Below are positions 42,038 through 50,965 of a stretch of DNA of 64,000 bases, piece by piece. Source of the stretch: UMGS1519 sp050951005. GTDB lineage: Bacteria; Actinomycetota; Coriobacteriia; Coriobacteriales; Eggerthellaceae. A program made the position numbers and the translations under genes. How positions within the stretch are numbered: the stretch's first letter is position 1; each line of letters opens with the position of its first letter. The stretch covers positions 225,886 through 289,885 of the forward strand of contig JBMNIP010000005.1 in NCBI GenBank assembly GCA_050951005.1, given 5' to 3'. The notes beneath the pieces were generated by a model. The model did not search any database. It saw only the letters and a list, made by a program, of their open reading frames with translations, and was not told where the DNA came from.

Positions 42038-42538
42038 TTAGTCAGCCTCCGTGGATCCCTCTTCGGCTTCGGAGACGGCATCCGAACTTGCTCCTCCCGG
42101 TGCGCCTACATCGATCTTCCCCTCTTCGAGCAGCGTCGCGATGCGGCCGAGCACGCCGTTGATGAACTTCGGGGAATCGTCTTCGCCGCCGAACTCCTTG
42201 GCCAAATCCACCGCCTCGTTGATCGAAACCGAAACCGGCACGGAATCCAGATACAGCATCTCGAAGCAGGCGAGACGCAGAATCGCCCGGTCGACTGCCG
42301 GCATACGGTCAAGCGCCCAGTTCTCGGATGAGGACTGGATCTGCTCGTCGATGACATTCTGGTGATCGGCGACCCCGCGAATGAGCGTCACTGCATAGGC
42401 AGCCGGATTCACATCGTCGATGAACGCGCCGGCCCGGTCAAGCAGCTCTATAGGGGAAGTATCCAGAATCTCCCCCTGATAGAGCACTTGAATCGCCTGT
42501 CGGCGTGCCATGGTGCGTTCATGTCGCTTCGTGGGCAT
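42038..42538 (-). CDS. nusB: Transcription antitermination factor NusB
   Basis: With NusE (S10) binds boxA RNA and supports rRNA transcription antitermination. 166 residues; ARRQAIQVLYQGEI at the start, then ENWALDRMPAVDRAILRLACFEMLYLDSVPVSVSINEAVDLAKEFGGEDDSPKFINGVLGRIA, the full NusB all-helical core. The C-terminus has an Asp/Glu/Ser-rich tail. AAGGAG lies upstream. Part of asp23-nusB-xseB-dxs. Confidence 0.96.
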   Translation of the reverse strand: MPTKRHERTMARRQAIQVLYQGEILDTSPIELLDRAGAFIDDVNPAAYAVTLIRGVADHQNVIDEQIQSSSENWALDRMPAVDRAILRLACFEMLYLDSVPVSVSINEAVDLAKEFGGEDDSPKFINGVLGRIATLLEEGKIDVGAPGGASSDAVSEAEEGSTEAD

Positions 42539-42559
42539 TTGGGTGCATTCTCCTTGGTG

Positions 42560-42907
42560 CTAGTCCGCAAAGCGGATGGAATCGATATAGATGTCAATCC
42601 GCGCTACCTCCATGCCCAGCTGGGTTGCGATAGCGTCGGAAACCGCTGCCCGTACTTCATCGGCGATATCGGGAAGCGGTTTGCCATAGCGTACGTTGAG
42701 ATGCAGGGTGATAAGCAGGCGGTTCTGGTCGTCGGTCTCGACCTCGACCCCCTGATCGGCGGTATTGTTGCGGAATACCTGATGGATGAGGTTGGCAGAG
42801 GGCGTGCCGACGCTGGCTACATCGTCGACCTCCTTCAACGCAAGCGAGATGATGGTCTCGACCACGTTATGCGTAATCGCCATGCCGTCCTGTTGCACAT
42901 CGATCAT
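42560..42907 (-). CDS. Asp23/Gls24 family protein
   Basis: Small alkaline-shock-type protein of 115 residues. Start MIDVQQDGMAITHNVVETIISLAL; GVEVETDDQNRLLITLHLNVRYGKPLPDIADEVR in the core is typical of the family. Members bind membrane or envelope partners in Gram-positives and are widely linked to nusB. Its ATG overlaps the accC stop by four bases (ATGA), so it is co-translated with the carboxylase genes. Confidence 0.9.
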   Translation of the reverse strand: MIDVQQDGMAITHNVVETIISLALKEVDDVASVGTPSANLIHQVFRNNTADQGVEVETDDQNRLLITLHLNVRYGKPLPDIADEVRAAVSDAIATQLGMEVARIDIYIDSIRFAD

Positions 42908-44256
42908 AGCAAGTCTCCCATCTCGGTCTCGATGAACGCCGTCGTCGCCTCGCCGGCCTTGAACGTATCATTTTCCAACACGCGCTGATGGAACGGGATC
43001 GTGGTCTTGATTCCCTCGATCTTGAATTCATCCAGAGCGCGCCGGCCGCGTTGAATGGCCTCCTCGCGGGTTTGCCCCCAGACGATGAGCTTGGCCACCA
43101 TAGAATCATAGTACGGCGAGATGCGCGTTCCCTCGTGCACATAGGTCTCAAGGCGAACGCCCGGTCCGCCCGGTACCTCGAATTTCGTGATGGTACCCGG
43201 GCACGGACGGAAGCCGTTGTCGGGATCCTCGGCATTGATGCGGAATTCGATGGCGTGGCCGTTGGGGCTGAACGGGGCACGCGAAACGCAAGCCATCTCC
43301 TCGCCCGAGGCGATGCGCAGCTGCTCCTTGATGATATCGACACCGGTAATCTGCTCGGTAACGGGATGCTCTACCTGGACTCGGGTATTCATCTCCATGA
43401 AGTAGAACTTCCCGTCCTCGTCGAGCAGGAACTCGATCGTGCCGGCATTGCGGTAATCCACGGCACGGACCGCTTTCAGCGCGGCAACACCCATCGCGCG
43501 GCGCAGTTCATCGGTCAGGGCCGGGCTCGGCGCTTCCTCGAGAAGCTTCTGATGGCGACGCTGAATGGAGCAGTCGCGCTCGCACAACGCCACCCGGTTG
43601 CCGAAGTTGTCGGCAAGCACCTGAATCTCCACATGGCGCGGACGCAGGACCAGCTTCTCCAGATACACATCATCATTTGCAAACGATGCCGCCGCTTCAG
43701 CCTTGGCTGCCATGAACTGGGATTCCAAGTCGGCGGGATCATGCACTTCGCGCATGCCCTTACCGCCACCGCCGGCACTTGCCTTGATAAGCACCGGGTA
43801 GCCTACCTTTTCGGCGAAGGCACGTGCTTCGTCAACGGACTCCACCACGCCATCGCTGCCGGGAACCGTCGGCACCCCGTAGCTCTGCATGGTCTCGCGC
43901 GCTTGGCTCTTGTTCCCCATCCGTTCGATGCATTCGGGAGAAGGCCCGATGAAGACCAGGTCGTTGTCGGCGCATGCGCGGGCAAAGTCGGCGTTCTCCG
44001 ACAGGAAACCGTAACCCGGATGGATGGCCTGAGCGCCGGTGTTCACCGCAGCGGCGATGATATTGGACATCACCAGGTAGCTCTTGTTCGCCTGGGCGGG
44101 CCCGATGCAGACCGCCTCGTCGGCATACTGCACCGGATAGGTGTCCTTGTCCTCGGTGGAGTACACCGCCACGGTCTTCACGCCCAATTCCTTGCAAGCG
44201 CGAATGACACGGAGGGCAACCTCGCCCCTATTCGCAATTAGGATCTTATCGAACAT
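42904..44256 (-). CDS. accC: Biotin carboxylase subunit
   Basis: ATP-dependent carboxylation of biotin on a carrier domain. 450 residues, standard size. N-terminus MFDKILIANRGEVALRVIRAC, glycine-rich ATP loop SAGGGGKGMREV, FMEMNTRVQVEHPVTE with catalytic residues, and HAIEFRINAEDPDNGF. The gene begins with the ATG that overlaps the stop of the preceding carboxyltransferase gene by one base (TAATG). With that gene it forms a two-subunit biotin carboxylase, either pyruvate carboxylase (PycA/PycB) or a related enzyme. Confidence 0.95.
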   Translation of the reverse strand: MFDKILIANRGEVALRVIRACKELGVKTVAVYSTEDKDTYPVQYADEAVCIGPAQANKSYLVMSNIIAAAVNTGAQAIHPGYGFLSENADFARACADNDLVFIGPSPECIERMGNKSQARETMQSYGVPTVPGSDGVVESVDEARAFAEKVGYPVLIKASAGGGGKGMREVHDPADLESQFMAAKAEAAASFANDDVYLEKLVLRPRHVEIQVLADNFGNRVALCERDCSIQRRHQKLLEEAPSPALTDELRRAMGVAALKAVRAVDYRNAGTIEFLLDEDGKFYFMEMNTRVQVEHPVTEQITGVDIIKEQLRIASGEEMACVSRAPFSPNGHAIEFRINAEDPDNGFRPCPGTITKFEVPGGPGVRLETYVHEGTRISPYYDSMVAKLIVWGQTREEAIQRGRRALDEFKIEGIKTTIPFHQRVLENDTFKAGEATTAFIETEMGDLL

Positions 44257-46139
44257 TATGCGCTCTCCGGTCCGGTGGGCTCGTTGCCGTTATGGGGCTC
44301 GATGTAGAACAGCGGTGTGCCGAATTCGACTGGGGTGCCGTCTTCGACGCACACCTCGCGCACCGTTCCCATCTCCTCGGCGCCGATCTCGTTCATCAGC
44401 TTCATCGCCTCAACGATGCACAGGGTCTGGTTGGCGGCAACCTCGTCGCCCACCTGCACGAAGGGCGGCTCGCCCGGTGCAGGTGCGACGTAGAACGTAC
44501 CGACCATCGGAGAAGTTACAACGTGCCAGTTGGCCGGATGATCGTCGGCGGGAGCAGCCGGCTCCTTCTTCTCAATCGGCGCAACGGCGGCAGCGGGGGC
44601 TGCAGCAGCCGGAGCCGCTGCCGGGGCAGCAGAGAATCCGGGCATGCGTACGGAAACACGGGCCCCCTCTTCTTCGACGGTGATCTCCCCAACGCCGCTT
44701 TCCTCGGCAACGCGAACCAATTCGCGAATCTGGTTGATGTCCACGTAATCATCCTCCTTGGTTTCGCTGGATTCTTGCTCCAGCAGGAAGTCAACATGCT
44801 CCGTGCTCCGGTGCTTGCTCAGATAGGTGCGCGCCTCATTCGGGAACAGGGCATAGGTCAGAACGTCTTCCTCGGTCTTGGCCAGATCGCCGATTTCCTC
44901 GGCCACCTCATCGAAGGTCGTGGTAACCAGGGAACCGGGCGCCACATTCGGATCCAGGCGCTCGGAGTCGCCGACCACTTTCTCCAGGACCTCGGGCTTG
45001 ATCGGGCCCGGAGCCTTTCCGTAATAGCCGCACAGGTAGTCCTTCATCTCCTTGGAGACCACGCTCCAGCGCTTGCCGGTCAGGACATTGAAGACCGCCT
45101 GCGTACCCACGATCTGGGACATCGGCGTCACCAGCGGTGGATACCCGACCTCTGCACGAACCTCCGGGATCTCCTTCATGACCTCGGGAAGACGGTCGGT
45201 GGCATTCTGGGTTTCTAGCTGGCTTACCAGGTTCGACATCATGCCTCCGGGAACCTGATGCGAGAACACGTGCATATGGGTGAGCGAGGACACGCCGCGC
45301 TTGTAGTGTCCGCGCTTTCGGACCTCTTCCCAGTACTCGGCGATCTCGAACAGCAGCTCGAGGTCGAGATTGGTATCGTACGGGCTCTCCTGCAGGGCAG
45401 CAACCATGGTCTCGACCGCCGGTTGGCTGTTGCCGAAGGCAAGCGGGGCAGACGCGGTATCGACGATAGCGGCGCCGGCCTCGGCAGCCTTCAGGTAATT
45501 CGAAGGTGCCATGCCGCCCACGTAATGGCAGTGGATATGCAGCGGCAGGCCGATCTCGGCATTGAAGGCCTTGACCAGGCGCTCGGTACGATAGGGCGTC
45601 AGCATGCCGGCCATGTCCTTGATGGCGATGGTGTCGGCACCCAGGTCCTTCAAGGCCTGCCCGTACTCCAGATAGCTGTCCAGCGTATGCACAGGGGAGA
45701 TGGTGTACGAGATCGCCCCCTCGAAATGGGCGCCGCATTCTTTAATGGCATCCGCATTGTCCTTGATATTGCGGATATCGTTCAGGGCATCGAATACGCG
45801 GAACACATCGACACCGTTGCGGTGCGCAGCCTTGATGAAGCGGTTGCAGATCTCACGGGAATAGTGCTTGTATCCGACGAGATTCTGACCACGGGAAAGC
45901 ATTGCGAGGGGCGTATTCGGGGTCTTCGCGTTGATTGCACGCAGTCGTTCCCACGGATTCTCGTCCAGGAAACGCAGGCATGAATCGAACGTTGCGCCGC
46001 CCCACGCCTCGATTGCCCAATAACCGACACGGTCCATCTTCGGCAGGATAGGGAGCATATCGCCGATTTGCATACGCGTTGCCCACAGGCTCTGTTGGCC
46101 ATCGCGAATCGTCGTGTCCATTATCTGCAATTTCGGCAT
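44256..46139 (-). CDS. Carboxyltransferase with AccB-like biotin carrier (PycB/OadA type)
   Basis: 627 residues from ATG 46139 (MPKLQIMDTTIRDG), AAGGAGGTG upstream. Residues 1-280 are an HMGL-like TIM-barrel carboxyltransferase: DTTIRDGQQSLWATRM, LPLHIHCHYVGG (metal His), TIAIKDMAGMLTP (catalytic Lys region). A PYC/OADA conserved domain follows (about 300-470). The C-terminus (about 480-627) looks like AccB rather than the usual OadA biotin domain: IRELVRVAEESGVGEITVEEE, Pro/Ala linker, SPMVGTFYVAPAPGEPPF, then VEAMKLMNEI with K580 as biotin site. Likely substrate pyruvate or oxaloacetate; no membrane beta subunit is nearby, so pyruvate carboxylation is favoured. Confidence 0.92.
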   Translation of the reverse strand: MPKLQIMDTTIRDGQQSLWATRMQIGDMLPILPKMDRVGYWAIEAWGGATFDSCLRFLDENPWERLRAINAKTPNTPLAMLSRGQNLVGYKHYSREICNRFIKAAHRNGVDVFRVFDALNDIRNIKDNADAIKECGAHFEGAISYTISPVHTLDSYLEYGQALKDLGADTIAIKDMAGMLTPYRTERLVKAFNAEIGLPLHIHCHYVGGMAPSNYLKAAEAGAAIVDTASAPLAFGNSQPAVETMVAALQESPYDTNLDLELLFEIAEYWEEVRKRGHYKRGVSSLTHMHVFSHQVPGGMMSNLVSQLETQNATDRLPEVMKEIPEVRAEVGYPPLVTPMSQIVGTQAVFNVLTGKRWSVVSKEMKDYLCGYYGKAPGPIKPEVLEKVVGDSERLDPNVAPGSLVTTTFDEVAEEIGDLAKTEEDVLTYALFPNEARTYLSKHRSTEHVDFLLEQESSETKEDDYVDINQIRELVRVAEESGVGEITVEEEGARVSVRMPGFSAAPAAAPAAAAPAAAVAPIEKKEPAAPADDHPANWHVVTSPMVGTFYVAPAPGEPPFVQVGDEVAANQTLCIVEAMKLMNEIGAEEMGTVREVCVEDGTPVEFGTPLFYIEPHNGNEPTGPESA

Positions 46140-46338
46140 TGTCCGCACCTCCTTTTCCATGCTGTCCAATCAAGGGCAACGAAGCCCGCAACTGTCCAAC
46201 ACATCGTTTTCGTTCAGCCCCCGAGGCGAAAGTGAATTTTCATTATACCTGTCGGGCGCTCCGATACACTGGATTCGGCCTTCTGTTATCGGTCGGTTGC
46301 CGCCTGGCTTCCGAATACAAGCAGAGAGGCTGAGCTGT

Positions 46339-46899
46339 TTACACGCGCTTGACGAAACGGCCGTCACGGGAGTCGATCTGCACCGTCTCCCCCACGTTGA
46401 TGTACATGGGAATCTGCACGACCGCGCCTGTTTCGAGCGTAGCGGGCTTTGTACCGCTCTGGACGGTATCGCCCTTGAAGCCGGGCTCGGTGTCGGTGAC
46501 CTTCAGCTCGACGAACATCGGCGGCTCGATGCTGATCAGTTCACCGCGCGCATACAACAGGGAGCACTCGTCGTTCTCCTTGAGCCAGTTCGCCGTGTCC
46601 CCGACAACATCGGCCGGCACGGATATCTGGTTGTAGTCGCTGGTATCCATGAAGTAGAAATCCGCCCCGTCGTTGTACAGGTACTGCATGGTCTTGGACT
46701 CCAGGCGGACCGTCTCCATCTTGGCACCTGCGTTGAAGGTGTTGTCGATGACGCGTCCGGAATGGACGTCGCGGAGCTTGGTGCGCACGAACGCGCTTCC
46801 CTTACCGGGCTTGACATGCTGGAACTCGACGATCGTATACAGCTTGTTGTTGTACTCGATGCACATGCCGTTCTTGAAATCTGCGGTTGAAATGGTCAA
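46339..46899 (-). CDS. efp: Elongation factor P
   Basis: Relieves ribosome stalling at consecutive prolines by entering the E site. 186 residues in three beta-barrel domains. ISTADFKNGMCIEYNNKLYTIVEFQHVKPGKGSAFVRTKLRD carries the tip loop PGKGSA with the Lys that is modified in many bacteria; no yeaZ-like or epmA/earP gene is nearby, so its modification cannot be told. EPGFKGDT (a signature) and the C-terminal PMYINVGETVQIDSRDGRFVKRV are present. About 25 nt downstream of the pepQ stop on the same strand, a usual order. Confidence 0.97.
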   Translation of the reverse strand: MTISTADFKNGMCIEYNNKLYTIVEFQHVKPGKGSAFVRTKLRDVHSGRVIDNTFNAGAKMETVRLESKTMQYLYNDGADFYFMDTSDYNQISVPADVVGDTANWLKENDECSLLYARGELISIEPPMFVELKVTDTEPGFKGDTVQSGTKPATLETGAVVQIPMYINVGETVQIDSRDGRFVKRV

Positions 46900-46925
46900 C
46901 GGTGTCCTCCTCTAAATTGCAAACA

Positions 46926-48065
46926 CTAAATTATAACCATATCGTGAGGGCTCTGAGTGAGCACACTGAATCCGCATGCGGATATCACCCCGAAATCCTC
47001 AAGACGCATGCCGAATCGGCCGGGAAGATAGATACCCGGTTCCACCGTCACGATGTTACCCGGCTCGAGCACCGCATCGGTACGCGGCGACAGCACCGGA
47101 AGCTCATGGATATCGATGCCGACCCCATGCCCCAGCGAGTGGCCCATAGCGCCGCCGAAGCCGTCTTCAGCCAGCATGCGCTCGGCCATTTCGTGCGCTT
47201 CTTTCGCAGAACGGCCGGGTGCAAGCCACGCCTCCACCTCCTCGTTGATGCGGCGGAGACACGCATAAGCCCGCCTGACCTGCTCGTCAGGCTGCCCGGC
47301 GAACACGGTTCGGGTCATATCCGAGCAATACCCATCCTTCTTCGCACCGAAATCCATGACGATGGCATCGCCCTCTGCGATAACGGTATCGCCAGGTTGT
47401 GCATGCGCGCTCGCCGCATGGGCTCCGGTGGCGACGATGGTCGGAAACGACAGCCCGTCCGACCCCAGTTCCCGCATCTTGGCATCGAGCGCCAACTGCA
47501 CCTGGCGTTCGGTCATGCCGGCTTTCATAAAGCTGACGATGTAGGCGAAGGCCGCATCGGTGATCTCCTGCGCACTGCGGCAGCGCGCCACCTCAAAGTC
47601 GTCTTTCACTGCGCGCAGGCTCGTACCGAATTCGCTCAGGAACCTGAACGGCTCACCCAGGCCCGCCTGCTCACAGGCATCTTTGAGCGCACGGTACTCG
47701 CGCACCGTGAGCGCATCTTCGACCGCAAGCCAGCTGCTGCCGGTCGGGGCGGCGTATGGCTCCCGTGCCAGATGGCGTGCCGCCCACACGGCATGGGAAA
47801 CCCGTTCGTCTTCCACCTGGATAGGGCCGTCGCCGGCCGCCTGCCGGCAAGCCAGGGCATAGCGGCTATCCGTATGCAGCCAAGCATGCTCGGCATCCAC
47901 CAGAAGCGCATGGGCCTGTTCCTCGTCGAAGACCGCATCGAACGCAGTCGCCCAGGCGATATCCGAGGTATTGCGCATCAGGTATGCGGCAATCCCCCGC
48001 TTATCCATTTCAGCACGCAGCCGTTTCAGACGTGCCGCGCTATAGGAACGATTATCGGAGACCAT
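46926..48065 (-). CDS. pepQ: M24 Xaa-Pro dipeptidase/aminopeptidase
   Basis: Metallopeptidase that splits X-Pro bonds. 379 residues; start ATG 48065 (MVSDNRSYSAARL) with GAAGGGAAG upstream. The N-terminal creatinase-like domain includes YLMRNTSDIAWATAFD. The metal site is complete: Asp in VMDFGAKKDG, Asp in YCSDMTRTV, His in GHSLGHGVGIDIHELP, Glu in TVEPGIYLPG and Glu in MRLEDFGVIS. Upstream of efp on the same strand with a 26-nt gap; together they deal with proline-rich peptides and proteins, a link that is common in genomes. Confidence 0.92.
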   Translation of the reverse strand: MVSDNRSYSAARLKRLRAEMDKRGIAAYLMRNTSDIAWATAFDAVFDEEQAHALLVDAEHAWLHTDSRYALACRQAAGDGPIQVEDERVSHAVWAARHLAREPYAAPTGSSWLAVEDALTVREYRALKDACEQAGLGEPFRFLSEFGTSLRAVKDDFEVARCRSAQEITDAAFAYIVSFMKAGMTERQVQLALDAKMRELGSDGLSFPTIVATGAHAASAHAQPGDTVIAEGDAIVMDFGAKKDGYCSDMTRTVFAGQPDEQVRRAYACLRRINEEVEAWLAPGRSAKEAHEMAERMLAEDGFGGAMGHSLGHGVGIDIHELPVLSPRTDAVLEPGNIVTVEPGIYLPGRFGMRLEDFGVISACGFSVLTQSPHDMVII

Positions 48066-48145
48066 ATTTCTTCCCTTCTCGTTGCCGGTCGGCATAAGCA
48101 CCGATATGAAAGGCCCGTCTGAACTGGACGGGCCCAAAAAATCGA

Positions 48146-49246
48146 TCAATTCTTGCCGCCGAGCAAATGGTAGATCTGATAGACCGTCGCACGAATTTGC
48201 GAACGGGGCGGCGCGAAGATCTGACCCGACCGCATGATGATCTGGTATAGCCAGAAATGGCCGATCCGCTGCAAGCGGTAGGCACTCGAGTGCACTGCCG
48301 CTTCCAGGTCTCGGCTCAACTGCTCGCAATAGGGGCACCGGCTCGCATAATCCCAGAAATAGGCGCCCATATCGGCATCGCGGTACTCCCAGGGTTTGTT
48401 GTCGGGCCCGGCGTAATGGACGATGTAGGGATGCCTGCGTGCTTTCTCATAGGCTTCCCGCAGCGTCATCGGCGCCAAGCCGATGATGAAGTAGCGGCGC
48501 AGGTGCTCCCAGTCCATGAGCGTGTTCCACGCCATATCGACATAGCAAACCGAACCGCGCGCCAGATAGTTGAGAACATCCTGATCCAGGAGGTTCCAAT
48601 GACGCGAGGCTGCGCACTCGAGCATCTCCCGCGTGGTGTATCGCGCGCGGAATGCCTCCAGGTTCATCACCAGCACGCCCGCCTGGAAATAATCATACGG
48701 GTTGTCCAGCTTCAGGACGTTGTCGATATACGCCTTCATGTCGGGGTCGTATCCGTTGTACATCCCTGCGGTATCCGCATCGTGCGTAGCGGCAATCAGG
48801 TTGTCACCCATCTCGACATCGTACAGGCGCGCAACATCGGTGAGCACCACCAGGTCGGAATCCAGGTAGACCGCCTTCTGGGAATGCGGCATGATCTGCG
48901 GAACGATAAGACGGTAATAGGTCTCTATCTTGAAATGCCCATAAACCCGCAGGTGGGAATAGGACTTCATGATAGGCATGGCGCTATAGAAGCGAAGCGA
49001 GAAGTTTTCGCTGCTTACCTGCGCAATCAGGCGCTCTTGGCTCTCCAAGCTGATATCGGTGTTCAGCACCACCACATCGTAGTTGCGTGCCGGATCGGCA
49101 TTCTCCTTTATGGACTGCAGGACTACCGAGACGTACGGAACGTAGCGTTCGTTGGCAGAGAGAACCACGACCACCCCATCGTCAAAGGCGGGCTCCAGCG
49201 TGGCCACAGATGTATCGCTGGCAGCGGAAGCCGTCGTCTCGGGCAT
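48146..49246 (-). CDS. GT8-family glycosyltransferase
   Basis: 366 residues, retaining glycosyltransferase of the LgtC/GspA/glycogenin type. Start ATG 49246 chosen because AGGGG lies 5 nt upstream; ATG 49288 has a badly spaced site. Motifs: VVVLSANERYVPYVSVVLQSI, HFKIETYYRLIVPQIMP, AVYLDSDLVVLTDV (DxD metal motif), FQAGVLVMNLEAFR, LDQDVLNYLARG, YIVHYAGPDNKPW (HxGxxKPW). Donor unknown. It stands where rplB would be expected after rplW, separated from rplW by a terminator, and is not obviously in the same operon. Confidence 0.92.
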   Translation of the reverse strand: MPETTASAASDTSVATLEPAFDDGVVVVLSANERYVPYVSVVLQSIKENADPARNYDVVVLNTDISLESQERLIAQVSSENFSLRFYSAMPIMKSYSHLRVYGHFKIETYYRLIVPQIMPHSQKAVYLDSDLVVLTDVARLYDVEMGDNLIAATHDADTAGMYNGYDPDMKAYIDNVLKLDNPYDYFQAGVLVMNLEAFRARYTTREMLECAASRHWNLLDQDVLNYLARGSVCYVDMAWNTLMDWEHLRRYFIIGLAPMTLREAYEKARRHPYIVHYAGPDNKPWEYRDADMGAYFWDYASRCPYCEQLSRDLEAAVHSSAYRLQRIGHFWLYQIIMRSGQIFAPPRSQIRATVYQIYHLLGGKN

Positions 49247-49346
49247 CGTATCCCCTATCTCGTCTCGAAAGTTGCTGTTACTGAGCATACCCCTGTCTTA
49301 TCCCTTCCCGCCAGAACTACCGAAGGTCTTCATCAGGTAAAAGAAA

Positions 49347-49376
49347 GGCCCCGCAGCAACCCTGCAGGGCCTTTTT
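49347..49376. terminator. Bidirectional-type terminator after rplW
   Basis: Stem of GGCCC...GGGCC with an inner GCAG/CTGC part; T-run TTTTT on the plus strand and TTTCTTTT on the minus strand. It ends the S12-to-L23 operon 20 nt after the rplW stop. Confidence 0.88.
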
Positions 49377-49396
49377 ACTATGCCATAGAGAAAGGC

Positions 49397-49684
49397 TTAA
49401 GCCTGGGCGAAGAGCTCGATGGAATCCCCGGGAGCCAGCGTCACCATGGCCTTCTTCCACTCCTTGGTATGGCCGGCGTCCTGATAGCGGACGCGCTTCG
49501 GCTTCGCCTTGACGATCGAGGTGTTCACCTTGACCACTTTGACGTCGAACAGCTCCTCGACGGCCTTGCGGATCTCGATCTTGTTCGCCTTCTTGTTGAC
49601 CTCGAAGGTGTACACGCCGAACTCCATGCCATCATAGGAATGCTCGGTGATGACCGGGCGGATGATAATGTCGCGTGCGTCCAT
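49397..49684 (-). CDS. rplW: 50S ribosomal protein L23
   Basis: Lies near the peptide exit tunnel, contact for trigger factor and SRP. 95 residues: MDARDIIIRPVITEHSYDGM, FEVNKKANKIEIRKAVEELFDVKVVKVNTSI. Its ATG overlaps the rplD stop by one base (TAATG). Last gene of the operon here; rplB does not follow. Confidence 0.97.
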   Translation of the reverse strand: MDARDIIIRPVITEHSYDGMEFGVYTFEVNKKANKIEIRKAVEELFDVKVVKVNTSIVKAKPKRVRYQDAGHTKEWKKAMVTLAPGDSIELFAQA

Positions 49685-50304
49685 TATGCCAGCACCTCCT
49701 GGATGTACTTCAGGGCATCGGGAGTGATAACCAGATGCTTGTTGTTCAGGAAATCATACGTATTCGATGCCGTAGCCGGGATAACCAGCACCTTCGGCAG
49801 GTTGCGGAACGACAGATACGTGTTCATCTCGTCATCGCCGATGATCAGGGTCACACGGCCTTCGATGCCCAGTGCCTCGAGTGCCTTGCGGGCATCCTTG
49901 GTGCAGGGCTTGTCGAACGTCGCATCCAGAATGGTCAGCTCGTCGTCGGCGAGCTTGGCGGACAGCGCAGAACGCATTGCCAGCTTGATGACCTTCTTGT
50001 TGACCTTCTTGTTGTAGGAACGCGGATGCGGTCCGAAGACCACGCCACCGCCCTTCCATTGCGGTGCACGGATAGTGCCCTGACGCGCACGGCCGGTGCC
50101 CTTCTGGCGCCACGGCTTCTTCCCGCCGCCGCTGACCTGGCCACGGGTGCGCGTGTCGTGCGTGCCCTGGTGCCACGCAGCCTGCTGGGCAACGACGACC
50201 TCGTGCATGACGTGCTTGTTCGGCTCGATGCCGAAGATGCCGTCGGCGAGATCGACGTCGCTGACCTTCTTGCCAGCTGCGTCTTTCACTTCGATAGTAG
50301 TCAT
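49684..50304 (-). CDS. rplD: 50S ribosomal protein L4
   Basis: 206 residues; MTTIEVKDAAGKKVSDVDLADGIFGIEPNKHVMHEVVVAQQA, then the rRNA-penetrating loop GTHDTRTRGQVSGGGKKPWRQKGTGRARQGTIRAPQW and a C-terminal alpha/beta domain. L4 autoregulates the S10 operon in some bacteria; a target structure is not evident here. Immediately upstream of rplW. Confidence 0.97.
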   Translation of the reverse strand: MTTIEVKDAAGKKVSDVDLADGIFGIEPNKHVMHEVVVAQQAAWHQGTHDTRTRGQVSGGGKKPWRQKGTGRARQGTIRAPQWKGGGVVFGPHPRSYNKKVNKKVIKLAMRSALSAKLADDELTILDATFDKPCTKDARKALEALGIEGRVTLIIGDDEMNTYLSFRNLPKVLVIPATASNTYDFLNNKHLVITPDALKYIQEVLA

Positions 50305-50328
50305 AGTTGCTTAAACTCCTCGTATTCC

Positions 50329-50949
50329 TTATGCCAAGCGCACGCGGACCGTAGCATTCTTGCCACCGGGGACCGCACCCTTGACCACGATCAGGTTCTG
50401 CTCCTCGTCGACGCGGACAACCTCAAGATTGCGAACCGTCACGGTATCGCAGCCCATGTGGCCGGGAAGGCGCAGGCCCTTGAACACACGGGAAGGGGTG
50501 GCGCACTGGCCGACAGAACCGGGAGCGCGATGGAAGTGCGCACCGTGTCCGCCGGGGCCGCCACCGAAGTTGTAACGACGCATAACGCCCGCGAAGCCCT
50601 TGCCCTTGGACGTGCCGGTCACGTCAACCTTCTTCGCATCCGCGAAATTGGCAACGGTGACCGAGTCGCCGGTGTTGTACTCGGCAGCGGAATCCACGCG
50701 GACCTCGCGCAGATGCTTGACCGGCTCAACGCCGAGCTTCTCGAAATGACCGCCCATGGGCTTGTTCACGTGCTTCGCGCGGATGGCGCCGAAGCCCAGC
50801 TGAACCGCCTCATAGCCGTCGGTCTCGCGGGTCTTGATCTGGCAGATGGTATTCGGCTCTGCCTGGATAACCGTCACGGGCAGCAGATTGTCGTTCTCGT
50901 CGAACAGCTGCGTCATGCCCAGCTTGGTTCCGTAAATGGTATCGATCAT
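50329..50949 (-). CDS. rplC: 50S ribosomal protein L3
   Basis: 206 residues from ATG 50949 (MIDTIYGTKLGMTQLFDENDNLLPVTVIQAEPN), GAAGTGAGAG upstream. The extension GTSKGKGFAGVMRRYNFGGGPGGHGAHFHRAPGSVGQ reaches into the peptidyl transferase region. Second gene of the S10-type run. Confidence 0.97.
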   Translation of the reverse strand: MIDTIYGTKLGMTQLFDENDNLLPVTVIQAEPNTICQIKTRETDGYEAVQLGFGAIRAKHVNKPMGGHFEKLGVEPVKHLREVRVDSAAEYNTGDSVTVANFADAKKVDVTGTSKGKGFAGVMRRYNFGGGPGGHGAHFHRAPGSVGQCATPSRVFKGLRLPGHMGCDTVTVRNLEVVRVDEEQNLIVVKGAVPGGKNATVRVRLA

Positions 50950-50965
50950 GTTTGCTCTCACTTCC

